A stretch of DNA of 64,000 nucleotides, from contig NC_056743.1 in NCBI RefSeq assembly GCF_019279795.1, positions 870,012,864 through 870,076,863 on the forward strand, written 5' to 3'. Source of the DNA: Protopterus annectens. Its lineage: Eukaryota; Chordata; Ceratodontiformes; Protopteridae. The notes below the pieces were generated by a model. It ran no database searches and was not told the DNA's origin. It saw only the letters and a list, made by a program, of their open reading frames with translations. Below are positions 44,380-54,012 of this stretch, one piece after another; position 1 is the first letter of the stretch; each line of letters starts with the position of its first letter. A program made the position numbers and the translations under genes.

Positions 44380-44822
44380 ATCACAAAGCAGGCTGGTGTT
44401 ACAAGAAACAAGGATAAAATTTATTCTTAAGCACTTTCGTCACAGATTACAGTTGACTTCTTCATAAAAAAAGAGTGCCTCCACCCCACTCCTTAAATAC
44501 TCATTACAAACACATTCCAAACCAATTTGTAAAAAAACACCATAGGCATGTAAAGGTACAGACTCCCTATTTGCTCCACAATTATACATGCAAGATAAAA
44601 GCAAACCAATTATAAAACATGATTTAACATGTACTTTAAACTTAGTATTTTGACAAAAATCATAAAGTGAACAATTGAATACAAAAATCAACAATTAGAG
44701 GAAAAAATCAACAATTAGATAAAAAATTAGATAAAAAATCAGTTTTTAACCTCAAAAAGCTGGTTATTGAAACCATTTCATTCAACCCTGGAAAAATATT
44801 GGTGTTGACCCTTAATGCCATA
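44380..44822 (-). repeat. Penelope-like element, left inverted arm
   Basis: Reads on the minus strand as the same C-terminus (LRVNTNIFPGLNEMVSITSF) and 3' region (agaagtcaactgtaatctgt) found at 45290-45734. Confidence 0.88.
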
Positions 44823-45386
44823 AGAGAGAGAGTAGGGGAAGCCCCTGTGGTAGTGTACAGAAAGGACACCAGTGTTAAAAATATCTTAGAGAGGAGGAAA
44901 GGTGTCAATACGGCTGGAGCATTAGGGAGAATGTCCAAATGCAAGCAGTGTACTCACTGCAAGTATATTTTGGAAGGTGACAATGTTTTTCTTAACGGAT
45001 ATGGATGGGTGAAATTTCAGTATAAGTACAACTGTAGCAGTAAGAATGTCATATATGCTGGTATTTGTCAGAAGTGTGCCTGTTTTTATATAGGCAAGAC
45101 CAAAAATGCCTTTCATACATGTATTTACCCGCATTTATATGACATTAGGAAGATGAACCTAAAAAATTCACTGGCCAAGCACGTCAGTACCCACCCAGGT
45201 CACAATTTCAAATTCAGAGGTCTTGAACAGCTGACTATAGATGAGAGAGGAGGTCCCATGGATTACTGGCTTGAATACAAAGAACTGTTATGGCAATTAA
45301 GGGTCAACGCCAATATTTTTCCAGGGTTGAATGAAATGGTTTCAATAACTAGCTTTTTGAGGTTAAAAGCTGATTTTTTTATCTAA
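44799..45386 (+). pseudogene. Penelope-like GIY-YIG endonuclease fragment
   Basis: A 195-codon open frame covers only the C-terminal part of a Penelope-like protein; the RT is missing. Features are: basic linker (VVVYRKDTSVKNILERRK), Cys pair KCKQCTHCKYI, then NVIYAGICQKCACFYIGKTK, the GIY-YIG-type core (IYAG, then FYIGKT). IYPHLYDIRKMNLKNSLAKH and VSTHPGHNFKF follow. The frame ends at the inverted arm end region. The enzyme would nick target DNA; with no RT this copy is a 5'-truncated fragment. It could be non-functional despite the open frame. Confidence 0.82.
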
Positions 45387-45734
45387 TTTTTTTTTATCTA
45401 ATTGTGATTTTTTCCTCTAATTGTTGATTTTTGTATTCAATTGTTCACTTTATGATTTTTGTCAAAATACTAAGTTTAAAGTACATGTTGAATCATGTTT
45501 TATAATTAGTTTGTTTTTATCTTGCATGTATAATTGTGGAGCAAATAGGGTGTCTGTACCTTTAAATGCCTATGGTGGTTTTACAAATTGGTTTGGAATG
45601 TGTTTGTAATGAGTATTTAAGGAGTGGGGTGGAGGCACTCTGTTTTTTCTGAAGAAGTCAACTGTAATCTGTGACGAAAGCGCTTAAGAATAAATTTTAT
45701 CCTTGTTTCTTGTAACACCAGCCTGCTTTGTGAT
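45290..45734 (+). repeat. Penelope-like element, right inverted arm
   Basis: Reverse complement of 44380-44822, from ggcaattaagggtcaac to accagcctgctttgtgat. Confidence 0.88.
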
Positions 45735-45746
45735 TATCCAAGACAA
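45733..45746 (+). repeat. Candidate target-site duplication, right
   Basis: attatccaagacaa, identical to 44337-44350. It overlaps the last two bases of the right arm. Confidence 0.7.
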
Positions 45747-45749
45747 GCA

Positions 45750-46482
45750 CTGCCAAAGATTCCATGGAGAACCATGACGCTTTCTTTTGCTATGTCATAA
45801 ATATCAATGCAAACTCGTATATGTTCTGAGTTAGTGCAAAGTGTAAACGAATACATGTACACGACTGACATTGCCAACATCTTGTCAGACAGGTTCATAT
45901 ATATTTACCCCCCCTCTCAATGACAAAAGGGCCCATTACCATACCTGGAGATTGTGAAAACCCAGAAATCACATATACAGTGGTTAAACAGCTCCATCCA
46001 AACCTAAAAACACGGCATCTATGGGATGACTTGGTTCCCTGGCTGTGTCATATGTGAACTCCAAAACAAACAGACCCTGCACCTGAACAGTCTGTTGAGA
46101 CTCACCCTCTGTACAGGATATGAAACTGATGAATGGGTTACAGCAATGTTTGGCACACTCCACAAGTGTTGGTGCACAACAGACCATGGGAACTATTGTC
46201 TTATAAGCCAAATAAGCCTGATCTACAAGGCCATGGAGTCCATCATTATGGAACTCATAAACAGAGCTGTTGGGAGCCTACAAACACCCAACCCTACCCA
46301 TTTTGGTTTGGTCAGGGGCAGATCATGGTCCCTTAACCTGCTAGACAGTTTGCAGGGCAGTTACCCAGGACATATATCAATGAAATGAGCTCAACACGGC
46401 CTACATAGACCTTGAAAAGCCCTTTTCCAACATCCCACACACATGTCGTATCCACAAAATCCACAATCTGTGCATAAATGTT
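45750..46482 (+). mobile_element. LINE-A copy 2, upstream part
   Basis: Decayed + strand LINE-A, collinear with 56075-56755 of copy 4 (aagattccatggagaac; ctgacattgccaacatcttg; ggccatggagtccatcatta). It covers the RT N-terminal region with many stops. It is interrupted at 46483 and resumes at about 46853. Confidence 0.75.
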
Positions 46483-46852
46483 AATTTGAGTGATTAATGT
46501 CACTCAAATTAGGAGTTTATAACTCCAGGTGGGTTTTAAAGGGTTTTATTGTTAGAAGTTTTTGTTATAATTCTTTGATAATTTTTCAGATGTTCACTAA
46601 AATATGTATAGTTGAAAGTTATTTAAATATTTGTTATCTTAAACCATGTTTTTGTATATTATATTCTATAATAACAGAAAGTTCACACTGGGGATCACAC
46701 CAACAGCACTACTAGATAGGGGCCAAGGGTATTAGCTGCTAGTACAAGGGTCTAGGGAACTACTAAAGGGGCGGTGAAAACCGCACAATGTGGCTGGGCT
46801 AATATATGCCTTCGGGCAGATAGCCCAGTACCAACCTATGAACCTATAAACA
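46483..46852 (+). mobile_element. Insertion inside LINE-A copy 2: AT-rich body with LINE-A 3' tail
   Basis: It begins with a perfect hairpin (aatttgagtga, loop ttaatg, tcactcaaatt; 46483-46510), continues with about 170 AT-rich bases, then from about 46680 has the LINE-A 3' end (ggggatcacacc, then gatagcccagtacc, then ctatgaacctataaac). Copy 2 resumes directly after it (cgtatgtcatctgatggatt). Confidence 0.65.
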
Positions 46853-47915
46853 CGTATGTCATCTGATGGATTGCCAACTGGGGCACAGATAGATCCCACA
46901 AGGTAAGAATTGTGGTCTCCCTGTTGGACTGTAAGCTGGTAACAACTGCTGTCCCCCATGGCTCAGTCCGTGGGCCCCTCCTGTCTGGTATATACTATTC
47001 AGAAGTACAGCCAAGCACATGAGGGCTATGGTTAGCAAAGTTTGTGGATGACTGCAAAAAGGTTGTCATAATCAATGTTTGGGACAACAGATACATCCTT
47101 AAAAAGGGGTCTCAGTCAGACAGATGTGGTGTCAAAATTATGGCCTTGAGCTACAGTCCATATACCACATAGGTGCCAACCCCCTAAATATGGAGATAAT
47201 AATAAGGGTTCTATGGACACATGTAGATAGTCATCTCTACTTTCAGAAGCACATTCACAAAGTGGTTAGAAAATCATGCTATGTGTTCCCACAAATTGGC
47301 AAAGTCTTTGCATGTAGGTCAAAGGAGGTTCCCCTCTACTCATCAGTCATCAGACCCATCATCATGACACACTTGCGATGAATCTGACGAGGCACCTTCA
47401 GCAGCTGGAAAGACCACTGAAGTACCTCAACAAGAGGATTACTGCCCTCAAACAGTTGCCCCATGCAACAAGACCAGAGTAACTCAGTCTGTACTCTCTT
47501 GCATACTGTCTACTCAGGCGATCTCTGCCCAACAGACAGGTCCATGTCCAATGCAGAATTGATGTACATGCTCTAGCTGAAGTAAACCCAAGCTCACTGT
47601 GCCACATGCTTTAGGGATATAATCATCACAACAATAAATAGAACATGTTGGAAGGATGCATTACTAACTCACAGACTTCCCTTGCTTTGGAACAGGCTCC
47701 CAACCTACATTAAGCTGAGTCCCTCACTGACACTCTTCCAGAGGAGCCTTGATGAGTGTATGTGAAACTGAACTGTCACACCATGGATCACTTCATCAGC
47801 TGTACTACACAGCGGCATAGGGAGCTAACCCCAGGTGTGGTGATAGCTGCACAGTCTGGCCATACTAATATATGCCTTCAGGCAGATAGCCTATTACATA
47901 CCTATTTACCTATAT
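46853..47915 (+). mobile_element. LINE-A copy 2, downstream part
   Basis: RT remnants in + orientation: ggattgccaactggggcaca, ccgtgggcccctcctgtctg (GPLL of RT motif B), and a segment matching the C-terminal RT (47124-47381: MEIIIRVLWTHVDSHLYFQK, KVVRKSCYVFPQIGKVF). It ends with the family tail (cagatagcctattacatacc) at about 47915. Confidence 0.75.
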
Positions 47916-48180
47916 ATGTAGGGGGAACACAGTATAAATTGCCAAAGATGGATGGGCAGAGATGTGTGCAAGAGGGTGACCATGACAGGGAGCCATCCAG
48001 GACTGCCCCACCCAGCACACATCCCAATGGCACAAAAGACATGAAGTGCACATCTCACCCACTGTACATAATAGACACCAGTATCTGTAAGCATTACAGT
48101 GTATGTGGTGCATGTGCCTGCTGTACAACATGGCTGTACAATGAAGTACACATCTACTATCTGTAGACATGTACCTGTCA
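47916..48180. other. Short spacer between LINE-A copies
   Basis: Nothing recognisable; two LINE-A 3' ends face each other across it. Confidence 0.5.
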
Positions 48181-49956
48181 CATAGGCTCATAGGTATGTA
48201 GTCGACTATCTTCACGAAGGCATATATTAGCCTAGACAAGTTGTGCAGCTTTCACCACCCCATTGGTTAGTCTCTTAAGCCCTAGTTCTAACAGTTAGCA
48301 CCCTAAGCCCCTTTCTAGTGTGGCTGCTGATGTGATCCCTGGCGTGAATTGTCTGTTTCCCATCCACTCATCAAGGTTCCTATTGAAGAGAGTCAGTGAG
48401 GGGCTCTGTCTGATGTACATTGGGACTCTGTTCCACAGTAAGGCAAGTCTCTGGGATGGTACTCTATCCCACCAGCATGTTGTATTCATTGTTGTGATGA
48501 GGTTCATATCCCCTGGAGTGTGTAGTGCGACTCAATTTTGTTTTCCTTAGATGGTGCACGTTCAACAGTTATGTGTTGGACATGGCTCTGTATGTTAGGC
48601 AGAGTTTGCCTATAGTAGGTGGTATGCAACAGAGAACAGATTTAGTTTTTCCAGTTGTGTTGCATAACACAACTGTTTGAGGCCAGTAATCCTCTTGCTG
48701 AGGTACCTCTATGGTCTCTCCAGCTGCTGGATATGCCTAGTCGAGTACATCCAAAATGGTGCATTGTACCCAATGATGAGTGTGATGACGTAAGAGTAGA
48801 GGGCCACCACTACCTCTTTTGATCCTAATGCAAACCCTTTGTTGATTAGGTGGGCCACATAGGATTTCCTAATCACTTTGGCAACATGGTTGTCAAAGGA
48901 AAGATGACTATCTACTTGTGCCCCCAGATCCCTTATTACCTTGTCAGTTTTTAGGGGGTAACACCTATGTGGTAGTTTGTGGGTACTTTGTTTTCCCCAA
49001 AGGGGATTACTATGCATTCTTTCACATTGAGCTCGAGGCCATGATTCTGACACCACACGTCTGTCTCATAGAGTCCCTTTTGGAGAATATTTGTGTCATC
49101 CGGGGAATCTATTATGGCAAACACTTTACAGTTCCCACCAAACTTAGTCAACCACAACCCTCCTGTGTTGGCATGTACTTCTCAGAAGTATATACCAAAC
49201 AGGAGGGGCCCCAGGACTGAACCCTGAGGGACACCAGTTGTTACCTGTTTAGAGTCTGACATGTAGCCAGCAACTCTTAATTTGTGGGATCTATCTGTGA
49301 GCCAGTTTGCAATCCATCTTGTGATGTATGGATTTATGCCCAGGTTGGTGAGTTCATCTATGATACCTGACTGGGGAATGGTGTCAAAGGCCTTAGCGAG
49401 GTATAGGTAGGCTGTGTGGAGCTCCTTTCAATCATCTGTAGCCTGGGTAACTGTCTCAAAGAAATCCACCCAGTTCAGGAGGCATGATCTGCATATGACA
49501 AAGCCAAACTGGGTGTGCTCAAATGTGTGAAGGTTCCCAATGTCTTTATTGTTGACTTCCATTATGATTGGCTCCATTGCCTTGCAGATCAGACTCGTCA
49601 GGCTCATAGAGCGGGAATGCCAAGGGTCTGTTGTGGCCCCACCCCTTTGGAGTGGGAAGATCGTTGCTGTGCAACATTCTGTGGCTACATATCCTGTAGA
49701 GAGTATGTAGAGAGAGGTGTAGGTATCCTTGATGAATATGGATACATCCCCGCCCTATGTGCTATGATCCAGGTTCTGATGCCGGAAGGTATGGAATGAG
49801 TAGTATCCTGGTAGTGCTGGTGTGCTCTCTGGAGCCTTGAACTAGGTTTCTGTTACTGCACAGATATCAATATTCTCCATACTGAGAAGTGCCTGGAGTG
49901 TGTGCATTTGGAGGCTGAGACTTCTGGCAATGAGTAGCATTTAGTTCACTTTGTGG
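48181..49956 (-). mobile_element. LINE-A copy 3
   Basis: Minus-strand LINE-A, 3' end at 48181 (gctcataggtatgtagtcga), running through RT to an endonuclease piece that ends at DIRS-F. RT and endonuclease are joined with part of the middle missing, so this copy is internally deleted. Confidence 0.8.
48700..49956 (-). pseudogene. LINE-A copy 3 RT and endonuclease remnants
   Basis: On the minus strand, 49956-49700 gives SMENIDICAVTET and YYSFHTFRHQN, then GGDVSIFIKDTYTSL, a fragment of an APE-type endonuclease with its ETW-like motif. 49600-49200 gives RT segments (LAKAFDTIPQSGIIDELTNL, VTTGVPQGSVLGPLLFGIYF). 49157-48709 gives TKFGGNCKVFA in place of the FADD box, then IRDLGAQVDSHLSFDNH. Stops and substitutions abolish activity. 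Confidence 0.78.
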
Positions 49957-50137
49957 ATGTCCTTCAAGGATGCATCTGCAGTCATAACATATGGGTTGTC
50001 CTGCCTCAGGCAGCCCTTCAGTCGGCCGGATTCCAAAGTCTGGGTCTGGCCTCGGCTGATGTCGCACTTTCCCCGACGTCAGAGCGCCTGGGGTATAAAA
50101 GCATCAGCCGACGCCATTTTCCTCAGTCTTTCTTGCC
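49957..50137 (+). repeat. DIRS-F left inverted terminal repeat
   Basis: Starts gatgtccttcaaggatgcat and ends ttcttgcc. The reverse complement is at 55337-55547. It contains the short palindrome CTGCC-TCA-GGCAG near 50000. Confidence 0.9.
50094..50125 (+). promoter_or_regulatory. DIRS-F core promoter (TATA and initiator)
   Basis: TATAAAA at 50094-50100 and initiator A (CTCAGTC) at 50125 are 31 bases apart. The CRE position upstream reads CGACGTCA (50074-50081), one base from the palindrome. Confidence 0.64.
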
Positions 50138-50257
50138 GCACGGTGCCCGAAGCAGAAGCTGTTCGCAAGTGCCGGTCGGTCAGATCCAGTGAATTCAGCT
50201 ACCGAAGACTTCGAAAAAGTTAAGTACCCCGTTGGGGACTCTTTCTTGCCTCAGCCG

Positions 50258-52075
50258 ATGTCAGACAAAGTAAATAATTGTTTAACTTGTGGGAAACAAA
50301 TACCTCATAAGGATTTCCATTCCTACTGCCTTCCTTGCTTAGGCCCAGACCACGACGTATCGGCCTGTTCAGCCTGTGCTTTCTTCAACCGACGAACTCT
50401 TAGATGTCGGTCGGAGTTTGCAGAGGATTTTTTTGGGGCCAATTTTGCATATAAAATGCCGTCGAAGACTCCGACTTCGCATTTGGTGAAAAAACGGAAG
50501 GACAAGGACCGACACTCGCGGCCCACGGTTTCGGCTGAAACCACGGTAAGGCCTACCCCGAGTGTCTCAGTTTCGGCCGAAACCGAGTCCTTGGAGATTC
50601 CTTCTTCCGAATCCATTCAACCGACCACCGCGGCCCGGGAGGCCCCGGCTGAGTCGGCTACTGAGCTACCTACCGAAACCAGTGTCCAGGAAATGTCCGA
50701 CACCATACCTTTGGACATTTCTACTCCTGCACGTGGGGCAGCTAGGCCCCCTGCTTCCATGTCCAGTAAGGCCTTTTCCAGGGCTAAAGCTGCTAAACTT
50801 TCTAAAACTTTGCCTCCCAAGACTACCTCCCAGAGGCCTTCCTCTAGTTCTCAGATCCTCAGCCTTGCAGAGGACCTTATTTCTGTAATTAGGGGTTCAC
50901 AACCTCACCCAGACAGGGCCTCTCACCCTCCACCAGACAAGAGGCCCAGGACTGACCCCTCTGACCCACACTCTTCAGATGAGTCCATGGATGGATCTGA
51001 GTTGTCAGACCACCAGGAGGAGGCTTATTCGCCCTATGAGGATTCTGATGCTGAAGAATCTATCCCTTCGGCCTCCCCTCCTGAAGAGTTTTCCTTTGGT
51101 GAAACTCTACACTCCATGAAAGAGCATTTTCAATGGCAAGGTCAGGAATTCTCTGATTCTAGAAAAAGATTAAGGACCTTTTTACATTTGCCTCAACATA
51201 GGCCCTTAGCTATACCTCCTGTTTTGAATGTAATTGATTATGTGCACAATGATGTCAGTCCAGCCTCTGATACTCTCCCTCCGGCCCCTGCCAAGCCTGA
51301 TAGATACTACAGGGTCCCGGATTCTCATTTCCATCTGTATAAAGCCCATTCTGCAGACCCAGAAACTATTTCTCAGGGCCCTAAAGGGGTTGCAGCCTCC
51401 ACTGCCAAAAATCCTCTACCCTCTGAAAGAGAGTCTAGAGCTTTAGAGAGATGGGGAAAGAAGGTATATACTTCTGCAACTCTTTCTGTCAGGGCATTAA
51501 ATTGTCAATTTCATATGATACAGTACCAAGAGTATTTGCTAGATGAACTGAATAAGAAACTTTCTTCTCCTGAACCCCTTGACCGTAAATCCCTTCAGGA
51601 TTTGGTACACAACTCACAGCAGGTTAGTAATCATTTCTTAAAATGTGGCTATGATGCATTGGAGGCTTCATTTAGGTCAGCTATGACTGGGGCAGTCATT
51701 CGTAGGCATGCCTGGCTGAAGGAACAATCTTTGCCAGACCATGTTAAAGCTAAACTCCTGGATGCTCCAATGGAGAAACAAAATTTATTTGGCTCCTCTG
51801 CTCAGGAGGTCTTAAAAAAGTTTGAAGAAAAGGCAAAATCTGTGCAAACAGTTAAGGATTTCCTGCAAGTACAACCACCGAGATTCAGCAGAAACTGGCC
51901 TACTAAGAATTGGTCCTTTCCAGACTCGGACAGAGCCCAGAGAGCCAGGAACAGACGCCCTAGAGGCAGAGGCCAATCGAGGGGCTCCTACAGAGGCCGT
52001 CAGTGGCAGCCTGCCAACCAGAGGAGTAGTGCAACAGCAGCAACAACAACTACTACACCAGGACAGGCTCAATGA
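50258..52075 (+). CDS. DIRS-F Gag, intact
   Basis: A 605-residue Gag of a DIRS retrotransposon, expected to bind element RNA and assemble particles. The ATG at 50258 is chosen because every family-2 copy has MS.KVNNC at this point; the frame is open 23 codons upstream without conservation. Residues 8-40 form a Cys/His module (C8, C11, H21, C24, C27, H32, C37, C40). Residues 60-280 are Ser/Pro/Thr-rich and end in an acidic stretch (YSPYEDSDAEESIPSASPPE). Then come REFQWQGQ-like helices, KPDRYYRVPDSH, and the block ERWGKKVYTSATLSVRALN, which resembles the LAP2-alpha C-terminal domain. An RG-rich tail (RRPRGRGQSRGSYRGRQW) follows. Pol overlaps its end in +1. Confidence 0.9.
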   Translation: MSDKVNNCLTCGKQIPHKDFHSYCLPCLGPDHDVSACSACAFFNRRTLRCRSEFAEDFFGANFAYKMPSKTPTSHLVKKRKDKDRHSRPTVSAETTVRPTPSVSVSAETESLEIPSSESIQPTTAAREAPAESATELPTETSVQEMSDTIPLDISTPARGAARPPASMSSKAFSRAKAAKLSKTLPPKTTSQRPSSSSQILSLAEDLISVIRGSQPHPDRASHPPPDKRPRTDPSDPHSSDESMDGSELSDHQEEAYSPYEDSDAEESIPSASPPEEFSFGETLHSMKEHFQWQGQEFSDSRKRLRTFLHLPQHRPLAIPPVLNVIDYVHNDVSPASDTLPPAPAKPDRYYRVPDSHFHLYKAHSADPETISQGPKGVAASTAKNPLPSERESRALERWGKKVYTSATLSVRALNCQFHMIQYQEYLLDELNKKLSSPEPLDRKSLQDLVHNSQQVSNHFLKCGYDALEASFRSAMTGAVIRRHAWLKEQSLPDHVKAKLLDAPMEKQNLFGSSAQEVLKKFEEKAKSVQTVKDFLQVQPPRFSRNWPTKNWSFPDSDRAQRARNRRPRGRGQSRGSYRGRQWQPANQRSSATAATTTTTPGQAQ

Positions 52076-54012
52076 CTTTACTCTGATTCCGCCTACCAGG
52101 GATCAACTGGAAGCACCCTTGGGCGGAAAGCTGGCTTTATTCTCAAAAAACTGGCATTATATTACAAGGGACACATGGACACTGCAAATAATAGACAAAG
52201 GATACAGGTTCCACTTCCACACTTTGCCAAAAAGAAACGGAATGCCAAACCTACCACCAAATCAGAGGGCAGAGGCTTTAAGGCAGATCAACAACTTGCT
52301 TCAAATGAAAGCCATAGAAAAGGTACCACTTTCAGAACAAGGCCAAGGATTTTACTCAAGGCTATTCCTTGTACCAAGAAAAGAAAATCAATGGAGGCCT
52401 ATTCTCGACCTGTCCGCACTGAATACTTACCTCATTGTGCCAAAATTCAAGATGCTGACCCTACAGCAACTTCTTCCCATGTTGGGCAAGGAGTTTTGGC
52501 TGGTGACTCTAGATCTCAAGGAGGCATACCTGCACGTCCCTATTCGACCAAGTTGCAGAAGACACCTCAGATTTCTTGCAGGATCAGAGCATTATCAATT
52601 CTCAGCATTGCCCTTTGGCTTATCTACTGTGCCCAGAGTATTCATGAAATGCCTGGCATCAGTAATTGCACACTGCAGACTTCAGGGGATTCAGATTTAC
52701 CCATATCTGGACGACTGCCTTATACAAGCGGACAACAAGGGAAATTTGATAAAGGACTTGGCCTATGCCATCCACCTGCTACAGGCCTTGGGATACACAG
52801 TCAACATCCAAAAGTCAAGACTTGTACCATCCCAAAGAATAACCTTTTTGGGTGCAGATCTGGACACAACCACCCAAATGGCCTTTCTCACAGAAGAAAA
52901 ACAAAAACAACTTCCAGATTACTTCATGATTCTGACAAGACAAACTAAGCTTACTGCAAGGAAAATCCTGCAGGCCCTGGGTTACATGGTATCCTGTATA
53001 ATTCTGATACCACAGGCCAGGCTGCATATGAAAAAATTACAATGGTACCTAAGGAGTGTATGGTCTCAACACAGTCACAGTTTAGAAACTTTGATTCCAA
53101 TCATTCCTTGCCTTCAAAAGGAATTTCTGTGGTGGGCTCAGGCCTGCCAGTCCAACAGAGGGTTGCCTTTCAACAAACCAAAAACAAAACAAACTATCAC
53201 CACGGACGCTTCAGACCGAGGATGGGGAGCACACATGGAGGGCAAATGTATCCAAGGCCTATGGTCTCAAGGTCAGCTACACATGCACAAAAACCAAAAG
53301 GAAATGCTGGCAGTGATGCATGCAATCGAGGCTTTCAAACCCTTCCTCCATCAAGGCCAGCTGTTAATAAGGACAGACAACACCACGGTCATGTGGTACA
53401 TAAACAAACAGGGAGGCACACACTCCTACCCTCTCTGCCGGCTGGCTATGAATCTATGGGAACTATGCCTGAACCTCAATATCCAACTACAGTCCCAGTT
53501 CGTGCCAGGAAAAGAGAATACACTGGCAGACAGCTTAAGCAGAACTGCCATGGATGCACACGAATGGATGCTGCACCCAGACATCTTCCAACTCATAGCA
53601 AAGGCATGGGGAATGCCGGAGATAGATCTGTTCGCCTCCCCCCTCAACCATCAACTGAAGACATTCTGCTCAAGGACATACCACCCACAAGCTTGGAGGG
53701 TGGACTCTCTCTTTCAGCTGGAAAGCTCTAAAAGTATATGCCTTCCCACCTCTCCCATTAATGTACAAGGTTCTACTGAAGATCAGGGAGGAGCAGCCAA
53801 GAGTGATTCTGATAGCTCCAGACTGGCCAAGGCAACACTGGTATCCATTACTGAGAAGCATGTCACAGGCAAAACCATGGCCTCTCCCCCTATGGCCTCT
53901 TCTTCTGACGCAGAACAATTTCAAGATCATGCATCCCAACTTGAAAACATTGCAGCTAACTGCCTGGAAAATTCCTTATATCCCAAACAAAATGTCTTAT
54001 CACAGAGAGTGA
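52072..54012 (+). pseudogene. DIRS-F pol: RT and RNase H open, methyltransferase shifted
   Basis: Polymerase of the element, in +1 relative to Gag and overlapping it. The frame has no ATG near its start (NDFTLIPPTRDQLEAPLGGK), so frameshifting or another route is needed. RT reads YSRLFLVPRKENQWRPILDL, VTLDLKEAYLHVPIR, FSALPFGLSTVPRVFMK, YPYLDDCLIQAD (YLDD 52704-52715). RNase H keeps all four acidic residues: TTDAS, QKEMLAVMHA, IRTDNTTVMWYINKQGG, LADSLSR. The methyltransferase-like part starts PEIDLFASPLN. Two bases are then missing in VDSL(S)FSW near 53710, so the rest (AFPPLPLMYKVLLKI, VILIAPDWPRQHWYPLL) lies in 53761-54012. Apart from that indel it is intact. Confidence 0.88.

Larger units (their letters stand above)
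44380..45734 (+). mobile_element. Penelope-like element, inverted dimer
   Basis: Two opposed partial copies: arm 44380-44822 is the reverse complement of 45290-45734, around a 467-base spacer. The arms hold the C-terminal end of the coding region and the 3' untranslated region. The spacer encodes a GIY-YIG endonuclease on the + strand. Inverted and tandem partial copies are known for Penelope-like elements. Confidence 0.85.

Noticed and set aside
51822-52070. Upstream 80 codons of the DIRS-F pol frame as part of Pol
   Set aside because: This stretch is the +1 shadow of Gag; homology to Pol begins only near the Gag stop.
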